DNA of 64,000 nucleotides from Fonsecaea monophora (Eukaryota > Ascomycota > Eurotiomycetes > Chaetothyriales > Herpotrichiellaceae), in assembly GCF_001642475.1 (NCBI RefSeq), contig NW_019173934.1:682001-746000 (forward strand), written 5' to 3'. Below are positions 55,297 to 64,000 of this stretch, in pieces. The translations under genes were made by a program, and so were the position numbers. The notes beneath the pieces were generated by a model. It was not told where the DNA came from. It did not search any database and worked only from the letters and a program-made list of their open reading frames with translations. Each line of letters begins with the position of its first letter. Positions within the stretch are counted from its first letter, which is position 1.

Positions 55297-57118
55297 ATGC
55301 GCAAGACACTACTCCTTGTGTTTATCCATGGCTTCAAAGTAAGTTCGTTGCGAGGGAGGATGCGGTCTTCTACCCAGCAGACAGAATGCGACCTTGTGAC
55401 GCCGACCGTATCGCTTCTCTCTGTTGCAGTACCCTTGGGTCTCAGGATACTGATACTGCCCTCTTTAGGGCGGCGATGACACCTTTGCTGTCTTCCCAGA
55501 ACATCTGCGGGCGCTCGTGAGCCATTCCCTCCCGAACATCGATGTCGTCACTGTGACATATCCCAAATTCGAGACGCGGGGCGAGCTCAGAGACTGTGTG
55601 GCTCGGTTTCGAGAATGGTATGCTGTGCGAGTCTGTCTGTCTACCGCGGAGCGCCCTACTGAAAGAGATCATGATTGCAGGCTCCAAAACAAGGTCATCG
55701 ATCTAGAGGTCGCGCGCTCGACTCCATCTCCGACCGTGGATCCTTCGGTCCATGTCATACTGATCGGCCACTCGATGGGTGGCATTGTCGCAGCCGAGAC
55801 GTACCTGCAACTCGCGAGTGAGCAACCCATCCCAGCGCGATCTTCGGCGCAAAATCCCGAACGGCGAAATTTTCCTTCCAACACGACATTGGGTTCAACA
55901 ACATCCACCTCCCATCCAACACCATCGCACCATGAGCCGGATCCGATGTCTCATAACTTCATGTTCCCTCATATCCAAGGCGTATTGGCTTTCGACACCC
56001 CTTTCCTTGGATTGGCTCCGGGGATGGTGGCCCACGGACTCGAGGGCGGGCACAAAGTCGTCGCCAACGCCTATAACACCTACTCCGAAGTTGCCTCCAT
56101 GTTTGGTTGGGGTTCCAAGTCCGAACCCAATGTCTCGTCGACCTCGTCGACTTCTGGCGCCAAATCCATTGGCGCCCTACCAGCGCCAGCTTCCTCTACG
56201 GCAGACGCGGCAGCTGCCCCTAAATGGCAAGCTTGGGGGAAGTACGCAATGTTCGCTGGTGCGGCTGGCGCGGTAGTCGCAGGCGGTGCCGCAGCCTTAT
56301 ACTCGCAACGCGAGAAGCTGAGTGCTGGTTGGAAATGGGCTAGCGACCACTTGCTGTTTGTGGGGGAGCTGTTCAAGCCGGAGCACCTGCGTAAGCGGGT
56401 CGAGTCTTTGGAACAGGAATGCAAAGAACGAGGAGCTGGATGCGCAAATCTGTACACCAATCTTGGGAAGGGAGCCAGTGGCGGATATGGCATCACGGAA
56501 ACCTTGGCCGGCAGGGAGAGGACATTCTGCAACCTACCCGTGCATGTCAGCCGCGATCGAAAAGAAGGCAGAGATACCATGCAAGAAACATCAAACGGAT
56601 TCAAATGGATCAAAGCTGTCAACGACAAGGCTTCGGACGAGACTACAGCGCACGTTTCCATGTTTATTCCACGAGATAACCCGGGATTCTACGCCCTCGG
56701 AGAGTATGCAAAAGAGTGTATCGCGCAGTGGACCGATCGGGGCTGGTACCTCGCGTCCACTGGACCGACATTTCTGAAGCCCGATGCCAACCACATGGGG
56801 TTGGGCGAATCACCGGATGGGGGCTGGGTGAAGCCTGATGCTGATGAAATAAGAGCCCGAGAGAGAGCAAAGGATCGCTATGGCAGTTCCTACAAGCACT
56901 CTGACGTCGATGCCGATGCCGATACCGAAGGAACTCTAGGTAAGGACTGGGATTCTCTCGACCTTCACCGTGGTAAAGATGGTGTTGATCTGTTAGACGA
57001 TGAGGACGTCAGGATGAGAGACGAGGATGAAGAGCTTGAGGGAAGCGTGATTGTTGAGAAAATGGCAGCTAACGGAGAGGTGCCATTGCCGAAGTCGAGA
57101 AGTAATACTGGGGTATGA
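55297..57118 (+). CDS. DUF676-like alpha/beta-hydrolase (putative lipase/esterase)
   Basis: A protein of 542 aa in exons 55297-55338, 55469-55617 and 55681-57118. The 14-codon first exon encodes MRKTLLLVFIHGFK; splicing over a 130-nt intron adds GGDDTFAVFPEHLRAL. Together these give the oxyanion-type HGFKGGDDTF seen in this family. The second junction joins FREW to LQNKVIDLEV. The nucleophile elbow is GHSMGG with Ser95 (VHVILIGHSMGGIVAAETYL). A further conserved block is VLAFDTPFLGLAPGMVAHGL. A candidate catalytic His lies near the C-terminal DANHMGLGESPD. One hydrophobic Ala/Gly helix at about residues 240-262 (MFAGAAGAVVAGGAAALYSQ) suggests membrane association. The C-terminal tail is acidic. 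The substrate (glycerolipid or protein-linked acyl group) is unknown. Confidence 0.88.
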
Positions 57119-57794
57119 CGACTCGATGAAAAAGTTCCTCCATGTTTGGAAAATCAGACCACTGGAGGTGAAGAGGTCATGAGATGAGACATGAGATACG
57201 AAACACGACACGATACGATACAACGAGCTCAAACTGGCTGTACAGCCGCTGGAGGATCAACCACCGACACCTTTATCGGAAAGCACATCCCAATCTCGGA
57301 AAGACATCCATTAGCTTGAGGGCGGGATAAGGCATCAGCAGGCTGAGCTTACGTCCGGCAAACGGAAATGTATGGTGCCTAGGAGATCTTGTTTCTACAC
57401 AGAGAAATCCGGATACAAAGACAACACGAACACGGACTTGGTTACAAGTTGAAATGATCAAACAGTTTGACTTCAGCATAAGACTGAATCGTTCTGGTGC
57501 TATATCGGCCCGCTGTGGGCTCTCAGGACTTTGAGGGAGTTATATCAGTCTTTTTACTTGATAAATCAAAAGCCACAGCAGCAAAGGAATCCTCCGTTCT
57601 GGTGGAGGGGTTAGAATTCTCTGTCGACTGGGTGTGAAAGGAGAGTTTCTTTGTGTGCTCGAAGGGCCCCTTCATCTGCGTTTCCTTGTGGATTGTTTGC
57701 TCCCTAGGTCTCGTTCCGTTGGTATATCTCCCGACCAGGCACTTCTCTTTGCCTATTCTTTTGCGCAGAGTCACACTTGGGGGGCGGGGAAGCT
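57119..57794. other. convergent intergenic, hydrolase / CsbD-like gene
   Basis: About 680 bases between 3' ends, with a run of CACGACACGATACGATAC-like direct repeats near 57205-57222. No gene recognised. Confidence 0.5.
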
Positions 57795-58176
57795 TCATCC
57801 TGTCCCACTCTGTTCCTCGATGCCCCGCTTCTCCGGTATCCTCTTCTTGCCCTCGTCGACCATGCCTTCGCAACCCGTAACCTTGCCCGCGGCGTTTTCC
57901 ACCATGCCCAATATCGACGACTGTGCAGGCTGCTGTTGCTGAGGGGTGGTGGTGGAAGTTGATTGTGCCTTGGCGTCTTTCATCTCTTGCACGGCTTCGG
58001 CTTTTGTCTGTTCGCCCGAGTCATAGCCAACGGCGGAGGAGATGGCGCCTTGGACGTACTTGCGTTTCATTTTGGTTAGGTGAATAGATGTGATTAGGCG
58101 GAAGATAAGTTACCTTGACGTGGCCGCCGAGCATTGAGGCCTGGGACTCTGAGGCGGAGGATTGGTCTGTCGACAT
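57795..58176 (-). CDS. small CsbD/Hmp1-like protein, 108 aa
   Basis: Minus-strand exons 58176-58114 and 58058-57795. The 55-nt intron has a CCTAACC branch site and joins GGHVK to YVQGAISSAVGY. The alternative unspliced start, ATG 58070, would give MKRKYVQG and a 91-aa product; the spliced form fits relatives better. The protein is hydrophilic with no membrane segment. It has the repeated pattern of small fungal CsbD-like proteins (KYVQGAISSAVGYDSGEQTK; SSILGMVENAAGKVTGCEGM), annotated in relatives as mismatched-base-pair/cruciform-DNA recognition protein (Hmp1). Relatives are often abundant and stress-induced. DNA binding is not shown for this protein. A TGGTC repeat lies 20 bases from its ATG. 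Confidence 0.72.
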
Positions 58177-59062
58177 GGTGAAGTTATATCTCAGATGGTC
58201 TGGTCTGGTCTGGTCTGGTCTGGTGTCTTGACTTTGCAGTTGTTGAGTTCAAAAACGTTCGTTGATTTGGGGGGTTGTTGAGATATTATATTTCTTGAGA
58301 CTTCAACGCGGTTGAACGGTGTTCTTAAATCCTGGACCTTGCCGGCTCGTCTTGTGTATTTCAACTCTGAACTCCGAACTCATGTAGACAGGACTTGGTG
58401 GTTGGATTCAATGACGCTGTCGCCAAGGCTATGGTTGTGATGGAGGTTGCCGATGATGTCATGCTATTTTACTACAGGCTCACTATGTGGTAGCGGTAGA
58501 CAGCCTTTCACATGGTTGTTTTTCTGTCTGTCTTTGTTTGTCTTGTTTGTCTCATTTGTCAATCGTCTTCAAGCTGTCCAGCGCCGCCGAGTCCGAGCCT
58601 ATCACCCTATCAGCACCACCCACCACACCTTTCCATCCTCATCCTTACACCCTCCCTTTTTCAGCCTCGTTCCAGATTAGGAAATCGTCTCGCTCTCCCA
58701 TGATTGCCGAGGTTTGTTTTTTTGCTGTCGCTCGCCTGCCTATACGCGACCTATCCCAATACCGAACATTTGTTACGAATCCTGCGTTTCGTTCGCGAGT
58801 TCCTCGGCGTTCTCTGTCCTACCTTTCCTTGATCCCTCGCTCTGCTGTTTTTAATTATTTTTTTTGGTTTTGTCTATTCGTGTGGAAATAGGAGCTTGGG
58901 TTGAATTTGAAAAAAAAAAAAACGTACAAAGCTAACCTGCAATGGCGTTTTAGTGGATAGAAGAGCCATTGGATTTGATCTACTCTGGTCTGGTCTGATC
59001 TGATCCATCCGACATCGCGTCCGCCACGCTTGCTTTACTCCCTTGCTTGCTTTGTTGCATGC
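58177..59062. other. divergent promoter region, CsbD-like / thioesterase
   Basis: About 890 bases between two outward genes. TGGTC repeats stand near both ends (58196-58220 and 58985-58996), with an A13 run at 58910-58922 and T-rich pyrimidine tracts. Frames such as 58487-58891 look like random translation of C/T-rich DNA. Confidence 0.55.
58196..58220. repeat. 5 x TGGTC tandem repeat in the CsbD-like 5' leader
   Basis: Five perfect units beginning 20 bases upstream of the CsbD-like ATG (sense of that gene: GACCA). A shorter TGGTC/TGATC run recurs at 58985-59005 near the divergent thioesterase gene. Confidence 0.88.
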
Positions 59063-59146
59063 ATGCGTATCGCTCGTCTTTCGACTTCACTTCCGTTTCG
59101 TCAATGTGTCTCCCCCTCCCTCCTCGGTAAACGACCCGCACGAACC

Positions 59147-60414
59147 ATGTCGACGACCCGGTTTGAGGTGCTTCAGGGCAACAAGCCCATCTCTTTTCGG
59201 CGGCTGATGGCCTTGAAAAGGGTTGACGATAATGTTTTCGAATCGTTGACCCCAGCCTGGCCGCCGGCCCCGTTTCGGAGAGCATTTGGGGGTCATGTCT
59301 ACGCCCAGGCCATGTATGCTGCTAGCAAGACCGTCGAGCCGGGGCTGGTGGTTCATGTATGTTCCCTTTTACCCCCTATTTCCAGCTTGAGTTTGATGTT
59401 GTTGGGTCTCGTTTCTTGTTGTTGACGGCTTTGGTGTCCCTTCGGGAGTGGTAGCAAATGACTGGGTACTTTATCCTACCCGGCGCCATTGACATCCCGT
59501 ACGTGTACCGCGTGCGTAAGATCCGAGATGGCGGCATGTACTGCTTGCGAGGGGTCGACGTCTATCAACACTCCGAGGACGCCGGGCAGGGCGCGTCGCC
59601 GTGTTTTGTCGCCACCGTCTCGTTCAAGCGATCGGAAAAGGGCATCAAAAAGTGGACCGACTTCGAGTACCAGGAGAAGCCCAAGGACCACCTCCAGAGG
59701 GAATACCACAGTGTCCTGGACGGCCTCAAACCGGAAGACCATCCCCTGGCACCCGGCGCCGACGCTCTCTGGTGGGAACTGGAAGAGAAAGAGTTCTGGA
59801 GTAAGAGCGCGGCCGCGTTCCCCGGGGTGGAAACCCGAAGGGTCGACATGACCAAGTATAACGACAAGGTGGAACCCGGGGGTAGACCAAACGGAGAGCA
59901 AGCGCCGCGCTGGCGCCAGTTGCTCTTCTACCGCCTCTACCAGGATGACGACCCGGCAGAGGCGAGGGAGAGGGATGAGGCTGCCAACGACGTGAACCTG
60001 CACGCCGCGGCCCACCTGTACGCGTCGGATCGGAACTCGCTCTTCCTCATCCAGCGCGCGCTGGGGTACGAGGCCGTCCGCACCACCATGGCGTCGCTGT
60101 CGCACACGGTCATCTTCCACGGCCTGGCCGACCACCTGCGCATGGTCGACGACAGCAAGCCCGACAGGCCCTCCAAGTGGTTTGTCCAGGAGTCGTGGAC
60201 CAGCAACGGCGCCGACAACCGGGGCTGCCACCACAGTCTCCTCTGGGACCCCAACACCGGCAGGGTCATCGGCACCTCCATGCAGGACGGCATGGTGAGG
60301 GTTCCAACCGACATGGTCAACAAGGTCTTTGGGAACGCCAAAAGCTTGTCGGTGCCGGAAGAGGCTCGAACTGACAAGGCTGGTAGTAGCGGCGGTAGTG
60401 GTAGCAAGTTATAA
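59147..60414 (+). CDS. peroxisomal acyl-CoA thioesterase (TesB/ACOT8-like)
   Basis: A protein of 389 aa in exons 59147-59356 and 59455-60414, joined in phase 0 (GLVVH to QMTGYFILPG). It hydrolyses acyl-CoA to free fatty acid and CoA. It has the double hot-dog layout of TesB: the first domain with PPAPFRRAFGGHVYAQAMYA, the second with LSHTVIFHGLADHLRMVDDS, VQESWTSNGADNRGCHHSLL, and the closing TGRVIGTSMQDGMVRVP, which holds the conserved Gln-Asp-Gly region. The C-terminus GSGSKL ends in SKL, a canonical PTS1, so it should be imported into peroxisomes and serve beta-oxidation. An in-frame ATG at 59063 would add 28 residues rich in Arg and lacking Asp/Glu, like a mitochondrial presequence. I take 59147 as the main start because the conserved part begins there. 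Confidence 0.9.
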
Positions 60415-61118
60415 GAAAGGGGTGATTCCTTTTTGAACTTGGGAGAGATTTGCACGGATCCATTATCATATAGATTGATGTGTAGATTGGATTGGATTGG
60501 ATTGATTGGAACCGATTCAGCGAGTCCGCGATTCATGATACCACGATACTAGCTACCTATCTACCTACCTATCTCGAATACCTCGAATACCTCGAATACC
60601 TCGAATACCTCGAATACCTCGAATACCTCGAATACCTCGAATACCTCGAATACCTCGAATACCTCGAATACCTCGAATACCTCGAATACCTCGAATACCT
60701 CACAGCTTACTCGTACCGCCTTGTCACTTGTTATTCGGTCATGTTGGATATAGTAATAGCAAGCCTTACTTGCTTGCTTGATAAGAGGAGACGCACATAT
60801 ACCACGCTCGCGGACACGCTCACGGTTACGGCCACCTTTAGTTTCAGTTTTAGTTTTCAGTCTGCTATGCATACCGCGCCACGAGACCCTTTTTTTTTTC
60901 TTTTCTTGTGGCTAAGTGTCCGGACAGAGTGAGAGGATTTGGAACTTGGAATTGGAAATGGGGAAGACGTGTAGGATTGTGAGTATGATTGTGACGGTGC
61001 TTGGTTGTATAGGAGGTCTCCAGCTCCAGATCTCACACACAGAGAGGGAGAGAGAGAGGGGAAGAAGAGGAGGAAAAGACTCGATGATGACCAGAACATT
61101 CATGACTCGTCCGACGGG
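60415..61118. other. convergent intergenic with minisatellite
   Basis: About 700 bases between two 3' ends. The main content is the 14-copy 9-bp array. Also present: a poly-T run at 60890-60899 and a GAGAGG-rich tract near 61043-61060. The apparent frames on both strands here are produced by the repeat. Confidence 0.7.
60573..60698. repeat. minisatellite, 14 x 9 bp CTCGAATAC
   Basis: Fourteen perfect nine-base units in 126 bases, with no interruption. It lies 158 bases after the thioesterase stop. Because the unit is a multiple of three and stop-free in several frames, it creates spurious Leu-Glu-Tyr and Val-Phe-Glu repeat frames on opposite strands. A TACTCGTA follows at 60708. Confidence 0.95.
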
Positions 61119-62163
61119 TCAAGAAACTCGGTTTCGGTCGCTAGAACCCACCACCGTGCCACTCCCGTCGTCGGTTCTGGTGTTGGTCCCGGCGTCTGTC
61201 CTCGTCCCTGTCCCTGCTTCATGCGGCTGGCGCGTGCTGCCCGGCAATTCGTGAATCATGGCTTCGGTCGAGGCGAGTTCTGACAGCACGCCCTTTTCCG
61301 TCGTAGTGGTTGTGGATGAAAGCTCGGCCTTTGCGGCGGCGGAAGGGGAAAATGGTCGGGAAAAGTTTGCGACCTGGTGGTGGTGGTGATGATGATGATC
61401 GCCTTCCAACTCGGGCTTGGAGTATGCTTCTTGCCTGCTCCGCTGCGTGTGTCGCTTCCGTCGTACGACCATGTAGTAGTAGCCACAGAGGCAGAGGATG
61501 GCTAAACCGCCAACGCCCACGCCGACGCCGATGCCGACTTGTGCCCCAGTGGACAGGTCCTGCCGTGGCGGTTGAGAGGTTATCACTCGCGTCGGCCGAG
61601 ATACTGGATGGAGCATGGACTCATCTGTCTATGTTTACCTTGGATCTCTCTTCATCCTGGATCACAAAGTCTGCCGACTGTGCTAGAAAGGTGCCCTCCT
61701 TGGCAGAAGCAGCCGTGGTAACAAAGGCGAAGCAGTACTCGCCCCTATGCAAACATTAGACACCTCCAAGTAGAACGACATCAAAATCTCCATGACGGGA
61801 GAGTCGTACGGGATCAGTGAGCGAGACTCGTTCATAAGAGACGCGGGCCAAGCCGAGAAATCGAGTTGGCACGCCGGCACCGATACATGGGCGAAATAGT
61901 AATATGTCATCTGTTCTCCCTCTTCTTTCCGAAGCCAAATATCGCATTCGGCAGGGTCGCCGCTTATGGAATAAAAAGTCAAAATCGGTCTGATCAGTCA
62001 CGATCTTTGAGAGCACTCACGCCTGTTGTTCCCATTGGATGGAGCTCGAACGGGGATTTAGAGAATAGGTTTCGCCCTCAGCCGGAGCGGTGACCTGGAT
62101 AGTCGCGACCAAACACGCCAATTCAACAAGAAGTAGCAACGACAGCGGGAGGAAACAAGACAT
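61119..62163 (-). CDS. small type I membrane protein, 280 aa (Kre9/Knh1-like ectodomain possible)
   Basis: Minus-strand exons by splice consensus and frame: 62163-62021, 61962-61810, 61744-61639 and 61559-61119. The N-terminus is a clear signal peptide (CFLPLSLLLLVELACLVATI). It is followed by an ectodomain starting TIQVTAPAEGETYSLNPRSS, which resembles fungal Kre9/Knh1-type cell-wall domains. The ectodomain also has four cysteines (one each in AECDIW, VPACQL and GEYCFAF regions and nearby) and NES as an N-glycosylation site. One membrane helix (GVGVGVGGLAILCLCGYYYM) precedes basic RRKRHTQRSR, giving Nout-Cin topology. The cytosolic tail has a run of seven His and Thr/Ser-rich segments. Introns 1-3 (58, 65 and 79 nt) have good donors; the first acceptor (CATAAG) is the weakest. 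The function is unknown; a wall or surface role is a guess. Confidence 0.72.
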
Positions 62164-62890
62164 GGCAAAAGAGGATGAGGCGACGATTTTCAAACCAAAC
62201 AACGGATAGAACGAGAAAGAAAGAGCTCTCCAACGGAAGGTTGTTCTTGAGCAGCATACATCCCAGCACATGGCCAGGGGACCTTTGGGCCCAGATACCA
62301 CAGCCTTAGCGGGAGACACATGATTTGATCGACTTGGGCCTAGAATGCGATGATGGCGAGCAAATACGAGGTCTACCCCTCCTTTTCCAAGGAACGTAGC
62401 GGTCAGCAAGAAGCAGTAAAGATTCCCTGTCGATTTGGCGATGGTCTAGGGCGAGGCCTGTTGTCCAAACATGACGCCAAGTGCCACCGCAAAGAGACGA
62501 CGACGCTGCTGTCGATAGAAAGCAGGAGGACGTTGTATGAAGTGAGGTGTGAAGGCAAGAAGAGGAAATGATCGGAAGAAGGAGAGTCCCGGGATGCGGG
62601 GCTATATTTATCCGAATACGACTGGACTCGGAAAAATCCACTCAGCAGCCACCGATGATGCCGACTCTTATCTACAAATGCAACCTAACCCACAACCTCG
62701 ATCTTTTCTCTAACCTCACGCCGAGCTGGCACAGGACTGAAGTCGCATACAATCAGAACACTGACATATTGTCCAACTACAGTCCTGCATGGCAGTTCGA
62801 GACCCAAGGCAACGTCATCTAGAGGAGTATCACAGCCTACATATACAGCCAAACCAGGTTCCCACGAGTTTCACCCGATAGACAAGCAAT
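62164..62890. other. divergent promoter region, membrane protein / GNAT
   Basis: About 730 bases between outward-facing genes. A TATATTTA element at 62603-62610 could serve the GNAT gene. No coding sequence recognised. Confidence 0.5.
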
Positions 62891-63574
62891 ATGGGCATTG
62901 AAATACGCCCCATCACTTCAGCAGACATTCCCTCGGCGGTGGAATGCATCCAGCTTGCATTCGCCGACGATCCCTATCATCTGTGGGTCTTTGACGGTGC
63001 AAAGTTCAACAAGGAGCGCAACTTTGCTAGTCTCAAGGCAAAATGTGAGTGGGGGATGCGCAACGCATTGTTCTTTGTGGCCAAGGACACAGATGACAAA
63101 GAAGGCAGAGTGCTTGGAGTCAGCATGTGGATGAAGCCCCGAAACATCAACCAGAAGCAGACATGGTCCGAGTGGATCGACGACTACGTCCTCTGGTTCA
63201 AGCAGGGGTGGAATCTTCTCCGGTACCAGGGCCGTGGCGGGTTGAGGACGAATCGGTACTGGATCTGGAAGCGGGAGCAGGCCATTGCTCAGTCAGAAAT
63301 CTGGACTGACCCGGAAGGGTACTACTTCTGCAACATTGTCACCGTCAGGCCGGGCACCCAGGGAAAAGGAATCGGGCGCCAACTCTTCGAGATTGTCACC
63401 GACATGGCGGACAAAGAAGGCCGCCAGTGTTATCTGGAGTCTTCCAGGGACAAGCCCAACATTGCGATATATGAGAAGATGGGCTTTCGACTGGCCCGCA
63501 AGATGGTCTGCGAGGAGGGAGGGGATGTGTGCGACCTGTTCTGCATGGTCAGAGAGCCCCAGCCCAAGCCGTGA
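62891..63574 (+). CDS. GNAT-family N-acetyltransferase
   Basis: A single-exon protein of 227 aa. It has the GNAT fold: the beta1-alpha1 start MGIEIRPITSADIPSAVECI, the central strand EGYYFCNIVTVRPGTQGKGI, and the acetyl-CoA loop R-P-G-T-Q-G-K-G-I-G-R (the Q/RxxGxG/A motif) followed by the helix RQLFEIVTDMADKEGRQCYL. The last strands contain LESSRDKPNIAIYEKMGFRL, the usual motif B. A Trp-rich insertion at about residues 85-135 (TWSEWIDDYVLWFKQGWNLL) is typical of fungal small-molecule GNATs. The substrate is unknown. No targeting signal. The ATG at 62891 directly precedes the conserved start. Confidence 0.92.
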   Translation: MGIEIRPITSADIPSAVECIQLAFADDPYHLWVFDGAKFNKERNFASLKAKCEWGMRNALFFVAKDTDDKEGRVLGVSMWMKPRNINQKQTWSEWIDDYVLWFKQGWNLLRYQGRGGLRTNRYWIWKREQAIAQSEIWTDPEGYYFCNIVTVRPGTQGKGIGRQLFEIVTDMADKEGRQCYLESSRDKPNIAIYEKMGFRLARKMVCEEGGDVCDLFCMVREPQPKP

Positions 63575-64000
63575 ATTGGGCAGCCTGGATCGCACGTCCG
63601 CTAGGGCTTGCTGTATCTACAACCACAATGTTGATTCGCAAGCAGGCATGTCGTCGCCGTTCTCGTCTGATCAGTTAAGGGCACGAATGACGGAGACAAG
63701 AGCTGACTTCTGGGCGAGTTCTCAGTGTCATTGGCAGTCCATGCCCGGTGTCCAGTGTCCAGGGTGTGCTTGCCAGGGTGCTGCCGAAATCCTGACCGTC
63801 CGGCTCTTCAGCACAGCCTGTCAAACCATGTCGTTACCGGGGCCTGCTTCAATGTGCCTTCAAGGGGTAGTTGTTCATGCGCGGCTGACGCAGCGGCAGT
63901 CGATACTTGTATTTTTCTGCTTCCCCGGAACGACACTGACGAGATCCACGACGGAGAACGATGTGAGCTCCATGATTCGCGGTTCGTTGGCCAGGGAGCA
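63575..64000. other. intergenic to window edge
   Basis: About 430 bases downstream of the GNAT gene, to the end of the window. No coding sequence or repeat recognised; a neighbouring gene probably begins beyond the edge. Confidence 0.5.

Noticed and set aside
60492..60932. 146-codon frame with repeated Leu-Glu-Tyr (and a 103-codon minus-strand frame with repeated Val-Phe-Glu)
   Set aside because: Both are translations of the stop-free 9-bp minisatellite, not genes.

Overview
The window is a stretch of filamentous ascomycete (Pezizomycotina) nuclear DNA. The reasons are short spliceosomal introns of about 50-65 nt with GTRNGT donors and CTAAC/CTGAC-like branch sites, monocistronic genes on both strands, and fungus-only families: samB/MUB1, KTR mannosyltransferase, Chs7 chaperone, MHR1/mL67, Opy1 and Pcl/Clg1-like cyclin. 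The gene set and loose spacing fit Eurotiomycetes (Chaetothyriales would suit), but this is inference; no ribosomal or mitochondrial marker is present. I see no tRNA, rRNA, CRISPR, intact transposon or biosynthetic cluster, and no obvious RIP-style AT-rich decay.

Layout. 1-8.6 kb, all plus strand: the 3' part of a samB/MUB1-like MYND protein, a 2-oxoglutarate/Fe(II) oxygenase, the XPG-like regulator MKT1 and an EamA/SLC35F-type transporter. 9.3-16.9 kb: an F-box/RCC1 protein (-), Ran-binding protein YRB1 (+), the YEATS protein TAF14 (+) and a phosducin-like protein (-). 18.7-21.5 kb: a four-BRCT DPB11/Rad4(Cut5) replication-checkpoint scaffold (-), followed by a 3.7-kb gene-free interval. 25.1-43.1 kb: an alpha-arrestin (+), MHR1/mL67 (+), a two-PH-domain OPY1-like protein (-), a GT15 mannosyltransferase (+), an unrecognised 836-aa single-pass protein (+), chitin-synthase export chaperone CHS7 (+) and an MBL-fold hydrolase (-). 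43.1-52.8 kb: almost 10 kb in which I find no convincing gene. 52.8-63.6 kb: a Pcl/Clg1-type cyclin (+), a DUF676-like serine hydrolase (+), a small CsbD/Hmp1-like protein (-), a peroxisomal acyl-CoA thioesterase (+), a small type I membrane protein (-) and a GNAT acetyltransferase (+).

The genes are mostly unrelated housekeeping functions and do not form one pathway. Two of them (GT15 and CHS7) serve the secretory pathway and cell wall. MKT1, TAF14, YRB1, DPB11 and the cyclin serve gene expression and cell cycle.

The most unusual non-coding signal is the gene-free block at 43-53 kb. Ten copies of the 8-mer TACTCGTA (either strand) lie within 45.1-49.4 kb, including a perfect inverted pair, against three in the remaining ~60 kb (counts by eye). 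Other points of interest are the 836-aa orphan with a possible degenerate GTPase-like domain, a thioesterase with PTS1 plus an optional mitochondrial-like N-terminal extension, and a perfect 14 x 9-bp minisatellite. Exon structures were inferred by hand from splice consensus and frame continuity.
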